Assembly (NCBI RefSeq): GCF_963676685.1
Contig: NC_092350.1
Coordinates: 38,468,873 to 38,532,872, forward strand
DNA: 64,000 nucleotides
Direction: 5' to 3'
Origin: Mytilus edulis
Taxonomy: Eukaryota > Mollusca > Bivalvia > Mytilida > Mytilidae
The translations under genes were made by a program, and so were the position numbers. Below the pieces are notes generated by a model. The model did no database searches and was not told where the DNA came from. It saw only the letters and a list, made by a program, of their open reading frames with translations. Within the stretch, counting starts at the first letter, position 1, and each line of letters begins with the position of its first letter. This document shows positions 1 through 11,400 of the stretch, piece by piece.

Positions 1-660
1 CAAATGTCCCCATAAAGAGTTTTTGCTCTTTAATAGGATTTTTTTTTTGACAACTTTTCATAAATTTTCTTATTTGTTACAAAAAACCTCGCCTCTGAAA
101 CTACTCGACTACATAAAACCAAAATTGTCCTAAAAATGGATCCGATGACGCCATTAACCAAGATGACCACTATGGCTAATAATAGAACACGGGGATATAA
201 TGCAGTTATTGGCTTATATATCTGAAAGTAAAGCATTCAGAGTAAATCTGACAGGATTAAAATGTTAATTGGATGAAGATGTGTATATTTCTCTAAATTT
301 TCCGACGCATCAAACAACCCATTGTTGGGTTGCTGCCAATGAATTTATATTTTTTAGGAAATTTTATTTTTTTGGGTCATTAGCTTGAATATTATAATAG
401 GTAGAGATAAACTGTAAACAGCAAAAACTGCTAAGCAAAGTAAAAATATACAAATAAGTCAATATGACCAATATTGTAAATTCGACAATTGACCCTATAA
501 AGGGTTTTTGTCCTTTTAAGTCATTTTACACAATTTTTGATAAATGTTTGTAAATTTTTACAAAAATCTTTTCATCTGAAACTACTGGGCCAAAGTCATT
601 ATTGATAGCGATAATTGTAAATAGCAAAAATGATCAGTAAATCAGATTTACAAACAAGTC
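1..660. repeat. Bivalve dispersed repeat with two ~480-bp subunits
   Basis: The start of the window (ccataaagagtttttgctct) and position 488 onward (cctataaagggtttttgtcc) begin related stretches offset by about 483 bp. Each continues into a run about disturbed Lys/Phe-rich text and a ctgaaactactcg/ctgaaactactgg motif. I recognise this as a family common in mussel introns. The short ORF at 30-236 lies inside it and is not supported as a gene. The 5' end is cut by the window. Confidence 0.6.
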
Positions 661-704
661 ATCATCACCAAAAATAGAGAATGTTTTTTCATGAATTCCA
701 TGCT

Positions 705-890
705 TGTCTATAAAAAAATTGAAAACAACACGTTTAATAATTCTATTCGTGAGAAGCGTTTTTCTGGATTTACCTTCATCAGGGACGCTAAAAGCCAAAT
801 ATTTAAAATCCGAAGATGTATAAGTACCAAAACCGTTGAAGAGCTGTATGACAAAAATACCTAAAATAAAGAGCCAAATTCATCTAAAGT
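705..890. repeat. Dispersed repeat fragment
   Basis: Contains the stretch ggatttaccttcatcaggga and a following section around 830 that I recognise from other mussel loci, usually next to the tandem family that starts at 977. No intact coding frame. Confidence 0.4.
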
Positions 891-976
891 CAACTTTATA
901 AAATGTGTCTTTTGTAAAATACGCCCATAGACCAAGGTTATCGACACAGGCTTTTTGAGAGCCTCTAGTTTGTATT

Positions 977-1662
977 AGAAATGTACGCGTCTGGCGTACT
1001 AAATTATAATCCTGGTACATTTGATAACTATTCACACCACTGGGTCGATGCCACTGCTGGTGAACGTTTCGTCCCCGAGGGTATAACCAGCCCAGTAGTC
1101 AACACTTCGGTGTTGACATGAATATCAATAATGTAGTCATTTTTATAAATTTCCTGTTGACAAAACTTTGAATTTTTCTAAAAACTAAGGATTTTCTTAT
1201 CCCAGGCATAGATTACCTTAGCCGTATTTGGCACAAATTTTTGGAATTTTGGATCCTCAATGCTCTTTAACTTTGTACTTGTTTGGCTTTATAAATATTT
1301 TGATATGAGCGTCACTGATGAGTCTTATGTAGACGAAACGCGCGTCTGGCGTACTAAATTATAATCCTGGTACCTTTGATAACTATTTATACCACTGGGT
1401 CGATGCCACTGCTGGTGGACGTTTCGTCCCCGAGGGTATCACCAGCCCAGTAGTCAACTAAGGATTTCCTTATCCCAGGCATAGATTACCTTATTCGTAT
1501 TTGGCACAACTGTTTCGGAATTTTGGATTCTCAATACTCTTTAACTTTGTACTTGTTTGGCTTTATAAATATTTTGATATGAGCGTCACTGATGAGTCTT
1601 ATGTAGACGAAACTCGCGTCTGGCGTACTAAATTATAATCCTGGTAGCTTTGATAACTATTT
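977..1662. repeat. Tandem repeat, ~273-bp unit, about 2.5 copies
   Basis: The motif gcgtctggcgtactaaatta occurs near 988, 1341 and 1616. The unit that starts actaaggattt recurs at 1184 and 1457, a period of about 273 bp. Copies one and two also share a block ending in cccgagggtatcaccagccc, which copy three lacks. No coding potential is seen. From 1663 to 1910 I see only unannotatable AT-rich sequence. Confidence 0.8.
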
Positions 1663-1910
1663 TAATATTTTAATTTGTAGCAAAGCGTGATGTCTTGTTT
1701 CTCTGAATTACCCCCGATGATAAACTGTTAGGTATCTACTCGACAGTGATCATTGAAAGTGAGAGCAAGCGTTATTTCGTTATGAGCAGATAAAGTTAGC
1801 TTCAGCATTCTTTGTTTTAATACAAACCTTCAAACAAATCATCCAAATCAATATCTATAGAGAACGCCAACTAAACCGAAATTACAATAAACTAAATTTA
1901 AGAAATAGTT

Positions 1911-2060
1911 GATGCAAGCTATACTTTATTGGTTGTTTTAACATGGGTAGACATTATATTCGTGATTATTTTTTCCCGAGCGATAGTGAGGGCTAAAATA
2001 ACATGAATATAATGCCTACCCATGTTAAAACAACAATTATTTCGATTCTGATTAGGACAA
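1911..2060. repeat. Fold-back inverted repeat
   Basis: 1931-1963 and 2003-2035 are near-perfect reverse complements (core ttgttttaacatgggtagac), separated by a 39-base loop, so the region can form a long hairpin. The left arm with its flank (1911-1959) recurs in inverted orientation at 3409-3457, and the right side (2020-2060) recurs directly at 3420-3480. These arms therefore bracket the retroelement remnant at 2706-3408. Confidence 0.8.
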
Positions 2061-2486
2061 TTAAGGTAATTTCTATGTCCGATGTACATAAGTGTAGATC
2101 GTATGTGTAGGCTCTTCCATGAACCTTCCATTTTCGTTTGCAAAGAAGCAAACGACTGACACTGTATTTTTTTAGAGGGAGGAGTTTGAACAGCAAACAT
2201 AAACGGTTGTCGTATCTAGGTCAAATATGTCAATTTCGGAATGCAAAACATTATAGTCATAATAAATGAATTAGTAACAACATGTGCATCATTTAAGAGT
2301 TTGGAAGTGTTTTAAGTTAATGAAATATATAAAATGCATGCCAATTTCATTATTCTGCAGTAGTCAATATACGCATATGCAAACAAAAATTATTGGATTT
2401 AGAGAACGGGTGTGTTCACAAAGCAAGAGAAGCACGTCATATTATAATTTATAGTATTTTACAAAATTAGTTTTTGTTGTTGATAT

Positions 2487-2595
2487 AGAATAAACGACTT
2501 TTTGTTTTTGTTACTGACTTTATCACTGTAAAACCTCAGGTGAGCTAACCTGATATTTTACTGTAAAAACGTCCTTTATTCTTTTTATCAGTAAT
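2487..2595. repeat. Short imperfect inverted repeat
   Basis: gaataaacgactttttg with cactgtaaaacctcaggtgagc is mirrored by gctaacctgatattttactg and aaaacgtcctttattc around a short centre. It may be a small fold-back element or a simple hairpin. Otherwise 2061-2705 shows nothing recognisable. Confidence 0.4.
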
Positions 2596-2705
2596 TATGA
2601 TGAAATAAAAATCACTACAATAAAAGAGAAAATAACAAACGAACTACTTTTTCGCGTCAAAACACGGCGAAACCCACTTGACCCAACAGGCTGCATTACG
2701 CCATT

Positions 2706-3408
2706 TGAAAAGATGGACGAAAGATACCAGAGGGACAGTGAAACTCATAAAACTAACAACGCCATGACTAAAATTGAAAAAGACAAACAGACAAACAATA
2801 GTACACATGAAAAAACATAGAAAACTAAAGAATAAGCAAGAAGAACCCCACCAAAAGTAGGGGTATTCTCAGGTGCCCCGGAAGGGTAAGCCGATCCTGC
2901 TTCACATGTGTCACCCGTCGTATTGCTCATGTTATAAAAAATCTGATAAATAGTCTAATTCGATAGGTCACATTGATAAAAGGGGAGAAGATTGTAGGAA
3001 CGTAAGGAACATATCCAGTATCATCTGTGAAACAGCTATTCCATAACAGTCAACCAACTTGTGATGGCGTCCGTAAAATTTACGGAGGGATGATTTCAAC
3101 TTCACCATTTGGAACTCTTTGTCTAATAATTTCCTTGTGAGCAGCAACCCTTTATCAAGAAAATCATCATAGGCAATGCAAGCAAGGGAATATCGTATCA
3201 ATTGGGAGATATATACCCCGTATGCAGGTGCTGCTGGAATGTTGCTACTTAGAAACGGAAAGTACACAATTTGAAGGCTGAAATCATCTCTTTTGTCGTA
3301 AAGTTTTGTTTTCAACCGACCCTCATTGTAAATTTCTAGATTTAAGTCAAAATATGAGGCCGACTTAACTGTATCTGTTGTATCCTTATCTCTAGTTCGA
3401 TGGGATAG
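2706..3408 (-). pseudogene. R-A retroelement remnant: reverse-transcriptase C-terminus and 3' end
   Basis: On the minus strand, 2968-3315 stays open for 115 codons and reads as the C-terminal part of a reverse-transcriptase ORF. Recognisable strings are KLYDKRDDF, FLSSNIPAAPAYGVYISQLI and KLKSSLRKFYGRHH. The same protein continues upstream to about 3408 with one frameshift (SASYFDLNLEIYNEG). The noncoding 3' tail runs to 2706. In mussels I associate this text with a multicopy element with a YIDD-type RT, probably Penelope-like; the class was not verified. The catalytic core is missing here, so the copy is dead. Confidence 0.7.
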
Positions 3409-3480
3409 ATATAATGTCTACCCATGTTAAAACAACCAATAAAGTATAGCTTGCATCAATTATTTCGATTCTGATTAGAA
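3409..3480. repeat. Inverted copy of the 1911-2060 fold-back arm
   Basis: 3409-3457 is the reverse complement of 1911-1959, and 3460-3480 matches 2038-2058 directly. It sits exactly where the RT catalytic core of the R-A element should be. Confidence 0.75.
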
Positions 3481-4028
3481 ATTATAATTTGTATCAACCA
3501 CCTAACTGCCTTAATCCATTCGGAAAGAGTTTCTACGTCTTCCATCTCGTGCTTAGCCCATTGCCTGGCATAATCCTCGACTTAATCCATCAAAATTTCG
3601 AAGTTGTATTTCCAATTGATGGATTTAGGTTCAGAATATGGAACCTTTCGATAACACATTTCGTAGGGAAGTGTTATTGACAATGTTTGGGTCACCGGTA
3701 ATAACGTGGCGAGTCGGATTATATGTGAATTGGGAACTAGCACAAGTGCAATCAGGAGTTTTAGACTTGAAGTCGTCAATATCGAGATACTGCAAAACGT
3801 GTTTGTTATTGAAAATTTTAGTTGCAATGGGTTTGGTATAGGTATAAGAAATGATTGGTACAGACTGATCTTTGAAATAAGGAGGTATTTTCGACCGAAC
3901 TAATTTATGATAAAGGATATTGCCTAAGTTGACTCCATCGAGACCTGTGTTGGCAAAGGAAAGATTTTTTCCAATGCGGACTGGTTTGAAAAGTCCGTTA
4001 CTTGTAATATCAGAAATGATAGCTGTAA
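3481..4028 (-). pseudogene. R-A retroelement remnant: N-terminal region of the ORF
   Basis: The reverse strand from 4028 to 3625 translates with no stop into text typical of the N-terminal part of the same multicopy RT protein: GKNLSFANTGLDGVNLGNIL, KIPPYFKDQSVPIISYTYT, then CTCASSQFTYNP. After a frameshift and a stop, EDYARQWAKHEMEDVETLSE follows down to 3510. Together with 2706-3408 this is one element that has lost its middle. It is cut at 4028 by an oppositely oriented LINE fragment. Confidence 0.65.
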
Positions 4029-4735
4029 GTTTGTATTGGATAAATATTTAAATAAATCAAAAATGGTATATGCCTGTTTTGTTCAACTTAGAAAGGCATT
4101 TGATTCTGTCCTACACCCTGTACTTTTATTCAAATTAATAAAAGCAGGGGTGGGTGGAGAGTTTTTATCCTTACTGAAATCCATGTATAGCAATATAGAG
4201 CTTAGAGTTAAATTAGATAATTCTTCACTCTCAGAGGTTTTTTTCATCTAGTGTTGGTGTGTTCCAGGGGGACAATCTTAGTCCAAGTCTTTTTAATGTA
4301 TTTATTAATGACATTTTAAAACTAAGTTTTTTGATACTTCATGTTGTCCTGTATCACATGGATCAGTTCCTTAATAGTTTATTGTATGCAGATGATTTAC
4401 TTCTTGTATCAGAATCAGCTGAAGGGTTACGTAATTGTATGAACAAGGTTTATAACTATTGTGAAAATCGGGGGCTTGAAATAAATTATGATAAATCTAA
4501 AGTGATGATATTTAATAAAAGTGGACGAATGATATCTAGAAAATTTTATATAAACGACAAGAGTATTGAGTCTGTTTATCAATATAAATATTTGGGTGTT
4601 CTATTTAGTTTACCTAAATTCTTGAGGTCAGAAGGCATACTCTAAATTGACTTATATATTTAAAAATACTCCTTGTGACATTCAAAATTTTACATTTATA
4701 TTTGATCATACTGTAAAACTTGTTATTGCTTAATT
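4026..4735 (+). pseudogene. 5'-truncated LINE (non-LTR retrotransposon) RT fragment
   Basis: 4036-4251 and 4259-4645 encode successive parts of a LINE reverse transcriptase. The first has the RKAFDSV region. The second has QGDNLSPSLFNVFINDI and the catalytic LLYADDLLLV box, then GLEINYDKSKVMIF and YKYLG. A one-base insertion in a T-run near 4240 breaks the frame. Beyond 4645 another frame gives FDHTVKLVI, close to the usual end of the RT domain. Endonuclease and 5' parts are absent, so this is a dead truncated insertion. From 4736 to 5243 I see nothing else. Confidence 0.8.
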
Positions 4736-5243
4736 CTTTAGAATTTAATATGCAATGTTTCGGGTTCTTTCGGGAATAATCCCAGGTAAACCCTCATCAG
4801 AGGCCGACCTTTAGATATTTATTTCGTGTCTAGTATCATAGAAAGATGTGTGTCTGTTTCATAACAGTTTTTTTTCAAATTTTCAGGTCAGAAATATTGA
4901 TACCATACCATGAATAAGTGGGTTTATGGCCTTTTTATAAAACTATATGTACATAAACTAATTATGCTTTGATATACATTTTTCTTTTTATATTTTTTTT
5001 AAAAATTTTGTATGTTGTTGTTGTTTTAGTTTATCAAGAATATAAAATGAATTCCCGAACATAGAAGTGACCTTCTGAATTTTTTAGTAAGAATGGAATC
5101 GAAAATGTTTGATACTCCAACATGTGCGTCATGTGTAAGGAGTTCTTTTCCATCAATGTTGGGATGCAACTCGTAAGTATCAATCTATACACACGATATA
5201 CAGCAGATTACCTGATCAGTTCCAAAGCGGCACTGATGATTGT

Positions 5244-5560
5244 ACGCACGTCAAAATAAAGGCAACAGTAGTATACCGCTATTCGAAACTAATAAATCGA
5301 TAGAAAACAACAAATCCGGGTTACAAACTATAACTGAGGGGAACGCGTTTAATATAAGAGGAGAACAACGACACCACAGAAACACAACATTTAAATGTAA
5401 CACACACAGAAACGAACTAAGCATTAGACAAAATCCGATGAGAATAACAAATATAACATCAAAACTAAATACATGAATTTGGGATAGAAAAGTACCGTGA
5501 CACGTCTTATAGCAATGCGAATTCACACTCAAATATAAGAGGAAACAAACGACACAACAT
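5244..5560. repeat. R-B dispersed repeat, copy 1
   Basis: Starts aaaggcaacagtagtatacc and continues with gttacaaactataactgagg and acacacagaaacgaac. The same text recurs at 6188, 8757 and 27,853. The short ORFs on both strands here come from the repeat. Confidence 0.75.
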
Positions 5561-5917
5561 TGTGCATTAAAACCGTTTTCTGATATTTCAATCTAATCAA
5601 TTACTGAAAAGTCTGTTTTTGTCAAAATATTTAAATGCTAATAATGATTGAAAGTTATAGAGTAATAATCTAGATTACCACCTCTCATGATTACAATCTG
5701 TTGTATCATGTATACATAATCATGGTAAATAATAACGGTAAGCAGTTCATTAATCTGTGCTTTAAACCCATTTTATTAAACTGGTAACTTTTTGGCTATC
5801 TTGACACGCCAAGTTTATTATACAAAGGAAAAACGATATGCATTATCTGACTTATATACCGTCCGGAAATATGATATTCTGCTAAGGTTTGCAGGAAATT
5901 CGAGCAATTTTACAGAT

Positions 5918-5985
5918 AACAAAAGAGGGGAATTTTACCGACAAAAGAGGAGAATTTTACCGACAACAAAACAGGGGAATTCTGT
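5918..5985. repeat. Short tandem repeat
   Basis: acaaaagaggggaattttac is followed immediately by acaaaagaggagaattttac and a third partial copy (acaacaaaacaggggaattc), a period of about 24 bp. The rest of 5561-6187 has no recognisable feature. Confidence 0.7.
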
Positions 5986-6187
5986 TCTTATGGTTTATGG
6001 TTTATGGCCATCAAAAAGCTCAATTATGACGTGAAATAAATTCACAAAACCAAAATAAACGTTAGCAATCACTGCCAATTAACATGCATTGGCATAAAAA
6101 TAAAAATCAATTGAATTGTTACTGTGTACGAATAATACAATTCACTTTGGTAAGTAATTTACTCTATTAACCTATCAAAGGGGTCAT

Positions 6188-6620
6188 CAATAAAGGCAAC
6201 GGTAGTATACCGCTATCCAATAGTCAGCAATCAAATGAGCGGAAACAAAGCTAGGTCACAAACCAAAACCAAGGGAAAACACATCAACTATAAGAGAAAA
6301 ACAATGAAACAACAGAAAAACTGAACTGCTAAAAAAACCAAACGTCAACATACATAGAAACAGACTCTCTGATAATAACTGCCATGTTCCTGCGCTGGAT
6401 CACTCAGGACTGAGAAATACATCAATTATTCACACAATATAACATAACAACAGACTAACAACGGACACCTCCCATTAGAATAACAACGGACACCTCACAT
6501 TCATTTACCACAGTTTACCAGTACACAACAGAAGAATGATGAACTGTGCGTCAAACTAATGTATCATAGCCACAAAAAGTATTTCCTCCTGTTTTATGGC
6601 ATGTTTATGTGCATTAACAC
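6188..6620. repeat. R-B dispersed repeat, copy 2
   Basis: Begins ataaaggcaacggtagtata and follows copy 1 through the acaaccaaa/aagggaaaacacatcaac section, then extends to about 6620 with a gtgcattaacaccgttttct block shared with 5555-5600. The 6621-7009 interval is featureless. Confidence 0.7.
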
Positions 6621-7009
6621 CGTTTTCTGATATTTCAATTTAATTAACAATGGAAGGCAGTGGTTCTGTCAAAACCTTAAAAGACTAATAATGATCGAAA
6701 ATTGTAAAGTAACATCCTTATTGACCACCTCACATGATAACAATCAATTGTATCAAATGTTTTAACAAACTGTTTGTTGGCTCAAAATCAGGGTACATAA
6801 GGACCTAACACAGGTAATAATCTATTCTTTAAGCACATTAGATTGGTTTTGTTCGGAATTATTCCGTTAAAAGTAGACCTATCTTTTTGAAAAGAAATGA
6901 ATATTTTTTAAAATGTTAAGTTCTGATATTTTGATACAGACATGAGCTAAATGTTAGCCTGTTTTTTTAATACAAAATCTTATTTGAACTTCGATGGGTG
7001 TCATATGTA

Positions 7010-7630
7010 AAAGAGGGACGAAAGATACCAAAGGGACAGTCAAACTCATAAATCGAAAATAAATTGACAACGCCATGGCTAAAAATGAAAAAGACAAACA
7101 GACAAACAATAGTACACATGACACAACATAGAAAACTTAAGAATAAGCAATACGAACCCCACCAAAAAATAGGGGTGACCTCATGTGCTCCGGAAGGGTA
7201 AGCAGATCCTGCTCCACATGTGGCACTGTAATGTATTGAAATTGTTTATCTAAGGTCACTACAGAGCTTAATTACTTTAACAGATGCAGACCGTTATAAT
7301 CGCGTCTTATCATGTGTGTAACTTGTATTAGTTTATCAGTTGTATTAAAACCATGAAACTGTGCAGACGACTTTATTACCTCTCTAGCAATTTGTAGCTA
7401 TTTTATAGGCACCCGTCGTGTTGCATATGTGATAACAAATCCGGTAAATAGTCTAATTCGGTAGGTTACATTCATGAAAGGGAAGGGGATTGTAGTTATG
7501 ATGTAAGGAACATATCCGATATCATTTGTGAAACGGTTATTCCATAACGGTCACCAACTCTTGATGGCGTCCGTAAAATTTACGAAGGGATGATTTCAAC
7601 TTCACCATTTGGAAGTCTTGTAAAGCAGGA
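7010..7630 (-). repeat. R-A retroelement 3' end, interrupted copy
   Basis: 7010-7226 and 7409-7630 match the 3' part of the R-A element at 2706-3120 (gacgaaagataccaaaggga, ggaagggtaagcagatcctg, gtccgtaaaatttacg). They are split by a 182-bp insertion. No intact coding frame. Confidence 0.75.
7227..7408. mobile_element. 182-bp insertion with a 4-bp duplication inside R-A
   Basis: Uninterrupted R-A copies read tggcaccc or tgtcaccc here. In this copy the text gcac occurs on both sides (7223-7226 and 7409-7412) of an unrelated 182-bp stretch, as expected of an insertion with a short target duplication. No terminal inverted repeat or poly-A tail is evident, so the class is unknown. Confidence 0.6.
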
Positions 7631-7850
7631 ACTTCCTACCCTTCTAAAAAATCTAACATCAACCCAAGTTTTTGGTAGGGTTATTGTTGCTCATTCTTGA
7701 AGTTTCTTTATTGTGTTTTTTAGACTGTTGTTTTGTCTGTTGGACTTATGTTAATTTAGTCATGGCGTTGTCAGGTTGTTTTCGACTTTTTTGTTGTCAC
7801 TTTGGCATTTTTCGCCACTCCTTTACATATATTTACTGTCGGGTTTAAAA
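7631..7850 (+). repeat. R-A 3' end, plus-strand diverged copy
   Basis: ccaagtttttggtagggtta and catggcgttgtcaggttgtt match, in plus orientation, the 3' tail seen at 12,790-13,020. It abuts the minus-oriented copy ending at 7630, giving a head-to-head arrangement. Confidence 0.6.
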
Positions 7851-8756
7851 AAAAAGTTAGTTATGATGAATCTGTTATTAATATTTGTTTTGGTATATTT
7901 GAATAAAATAAATATGATAGTTATTGAGCAGGTTGTTATGTTACCGAATAACGTTATTGATTTGAATGTATAAATAATTCAAATGTTAAAAAAACAGATT
8001 TTTACAATTAAAATAACACGTATAAATTCCCCGACCGCTTCGCTGAATAAACTTCATTTGGATCGCTCAAACCAAAACATTTAAAAGCCAAGGATAAATA
8101 AGACCTAACCATGTGACGATCGTCTCTGTATCAATTTTAGTCTTCAAGATATCTACATTGCTTAATTAATAAAATATTATCATTTATCAGGCCATCACTA
8201 TATATTAACGGGGTCATTTGTGTGTTTTTTTTTGTTTTTTTTTTTTTTTTTTTATAAAATCTAACTAAAACATAAAGATATCTTCATTTTTCAGATTCTG
8301 CGATGAAGACCGATACAATCGAAAATCCTACCAGTTTAATACACGATGACTCTATAATGCAATACAGAAAGTCATGTTTTTGAAGAGAAGTTTGATATCA
8401 AAATCGAACAATTTGTTAACATTGTATTCATGAGCTCAAACTGTGATTTGTGCTGATAACAAAAGAAGAATGCTGTCTATTTGTTTTGTTGAGCAAATGC
8501 AATATATTGTTACTGCTAATATAACACATCAAAGAGAATAAGATTAATATAACGCGGTCTTTTTCATAAAATTCTGAAATGTTTTGTGAATTTCATGAAA
8601 AATTTCAAAATAACAATAACTTTCAAAATGCATTAAAATAATGAATAAATTCGGGGAAAAAAAGAAAAGAATACAATAAGGAGGCATCCATGATACCTTC
8701 CACATATTTTAACCAGTAAATGGTTACAATTTATTCTTTTACACAAGACATATATA
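7851..8756. other. AT-rich intergenic stretch
   Basis: No coding frame or repeat family is recognised. A long T-tract interrupted by one G lies at about 8227-8253. The ORF at 7776-7973 runs from the repeat into low-complexity sequence and is not supported. Confidence 0.5.
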
Positions 8757-9350
8757 AATAAAGGCAACATTAGTATACAATGCAACTCTGTTTAAATGAG
8801 AGGCGACCGAGGGATATTCAAAGTAAAAAACAACCTGACAACGCCAAGGCTAAAAAAGAAAAAGACCAAAAGACAAACAATACCACAAAAACACAATATA
8901 GAATATAAAAGAATAAGCTACACGATTTGGAAGGGCAAGCATATCCTGCTCCACATGTGCCACCCATCAGGGTGCTAATGTTAGTACACACTCGGTAATA
9001 ACTCTAATTTGGTAGTTCTTATTCGTGAAAAGGAGACAATATTGTAACTACGATCTTAGAAACATCTCCGCTATCATCTGTGAAACAGATATTTCATGTC
9101 GGTCAACCAACTCGTGATGGAGCCTGTAAAATGTACGAAAGAATGATTTTAAATTCACCATTTGTTTTATAGCTTCCTTTTGGGTGAAAACCCTCTATCA
9201 AGGAAATCATCAAAAGGAAATTCAAGCCCGTGAGTATTAGGACATAAATACTCCGTAGCAGGCACTGCTGGAATGTTGCTACATAGAAATGGAAAGCTTT
9301 GTAATGAAGAGCTGAAGTCATCTTTTTTGTGGTGATGTTTTGTTTTTCAG
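8757..9350 (-). repeat. R-B stub followed by an R-A copy
   Basis: 8757-8782 carries the R-B start (aaaggcaacattagtatac). From about 8796 the sequence follows the R-A 3' region, including ctgctccacatgtgccaccc and a diverged version of the RT C-terminal coding text up to 9340. The minus ORF at 9103-9321 is off-frame relative to the RT, showing heavy decay. Confidence 0.65.
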
Positions 9351-9479
9351 TCTAAAAGGTGAAGAAGGTGAAATGTTAATTTTTTCTGCAAATTGTGTCA
9401 CCTCTGGTTTTGCATAGCTCAATGTTTTCTCGTGCTTTTGTATTTTTTTTTTTATTTAATGAAAGTTCTTTGTGTACAT

Positions 9480-9620
9480 AGTTGGTTGCTATCCATTCGT
9501 TTGATGTGTTTGAGCATTTGATTTAGCCATTTGATTAGGGACTTTTCGTATTGGATTTTCCTTGGCGTTCAGAATTTTTTGATTTTACTTTTTGTTATGC
9601 CTTTGTAATTTCTCTCAATC
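9480..9620 (+). repeat. R-F dispersed repeat, copy 1
   Basis: The block from catttgatttagccatttga to tgattttactttttgttatg recurs at 13,705-13,862 and 51,405-51,500. Confidence 0.6.
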
Positions 9621-11040
9621 TTCTGTCCTTTTCATTTTTGATTTGTAAATTTCATTGCCATATTATTCTTTTATAAGATTTACTTTATAGCTTGGTAACT
9701 TTCTTTGGTATTCTCTGTAGTTGTGTCCATTATCGTGTTGTTCTTTTCGGATCAAATATTTCTGTTTTGACGATCGCATAATTTGAACAACAATGCACAG
9801 TTGAGATGTTTCGCCTGCTTTACTAATGATAATTAAATTGATTGTTGAGTCTTTGTGATCAAGGTTTCACTTCAAATGTCACAGGAACTGGACATACAAA
9901 ATGATCCATGAAAATAAGGGTAATATCAGATTAATCTCCGCAAGACGAATACATACAAATAACATTAATTCCATACACTGAATACAGTTAGCCTGATGCT
10001 TATAGTATCTGAGAAACGGACCAAACCGACATTACACCTGACTTTTATTGTATACAAAAAACTAGTTGAAAAATTGTTAAAAGAATCTGTGAAACAGACC
10101 TCACAGTGAAAACCTGACACTGACTAGTCAACCATGCAATTAAGGTCAATGGTAATCGAATTCTCCAAGATGGACTTGTATACTTTATTAGCATTCAATA
10201 CATTTTCGATCTACTTAATAAGGTATGACACGTACACAACCAGAAACATTGATCACTGATAGGTCAACTAAAGGTGAGTAAAGATAAACCCTTTCTGAAG
10301 ACATGTAATCAATACCTTGAAATTGTTCAATATGAAATAGTGCAAATACAATATTGCAATCCTGGTTTCTATGATGAGTTTAATCTATATGTCAACATAT
10401 AAAGATGTTCTATACTCATTATAAACCTCACTTATAAGAAAATCGAACCTTAAGAACTTTAATTTTCTTAATAGTTGTTGTACTATAAACAATTTGTGCA
10501 AATGAACATTACGGTAACAGTAGTTTTTTTTCGATATTTAAGTCTCTAAAAATCGACGAAGGAGAAAAATCAATGTAAAACTAAAAAACTCGCCAGAAAT
10601 CTAAAAGAGCAAGCCCGGGTGCGTCGGCATGAATTGTTTATTTTTACAGGTATGCATGCAACACTCGGCTTAAACCTCAGAACATACAAGAAAAAGAAGA
10701 TATCAAATATCTTAAGTTTTTTCCTTTCTGAAATATTAAGCTTTGTACAACTAATTGACTCCGTCTCGATCGCTAACGGATAATCACAGTTCCAACAGGA
10801 TTTGTGATTTCTGTTGCAGCTTAGACAAACATTACCACACAACATAGAAATCATGCTTTTAAATTAACTAGTATTCATGTATAAGCTTGTTTAAGGTGAA
10901 TCTCACGTGAAATTTTTCATATAAAATTACGTGAATAAAATTTGTCTTTGTAGTACATCGCAGAATGATTATACTAGTTTTAATTTAGTACCATTATGAT
11001 AGGTACTACTAAAAACTAAGTACAGTTTAGAATCATCCTA
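9621..11040. other. No recognisable gene
   Basis: The only ORF of note is minus 10,570-10,854. It has a Cys-rich start (CGNVCLSCN and SCWNCDYPL), but I do not recognise it and see no splice or domain support. Confidence 0.4.
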
Positions 11041-11400
11041 GCACAAATCTAAAATAGAGAATAGAGAATGATATGGGGAATGTTTCAAAGGGACAAACAA
11101 CCCGACCAAAGATTAAAATGCACAACCGAAGACAACCAATGGGTTTTACCACAGCGAGAAAATCCCGCAAACTAATGCAGATTTCAGTTAACAATAAACA
11201 AAAATGTGTATTTGGACGTCATAATGAACTCCTTGACATATAAATGAACTAAAGTTTTAAAAAAACATACAAGACTAAGAAAGGCCAGAGGCTTCCGACT
11301 TGGGAAAGTCGTAAAAATGCGGCGTGGTTAAACATGTTAAGTGAGATCTTAACCATCCCCTATACCTCTAGTTAATACAAATTGATGGATCCTAAACATG
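11041..11400. repeat. R-C dispersed repeat, copy 1 (diverged)
   Basis: Shows the family landmarks in order: gagaatgatatggggaatgt, caacccgaccaaag, aggccagaggcttccgactt, aaaatgcggcgtggttaaac and ctatacctctagttaat. Better copies lie at 24,873 and 54,026. From 11,401 to 12,704 nothing is recognised. Confidence 0.7.

Noticed and set aside
2745-2930. 61-codon minus ORF with a hydrophobic tail, related to the plus ORF at 12,792-12,977
   Set aside because: Both are the 3' tail of the R-A retroelement, present in several decayed copies; not a host gene.
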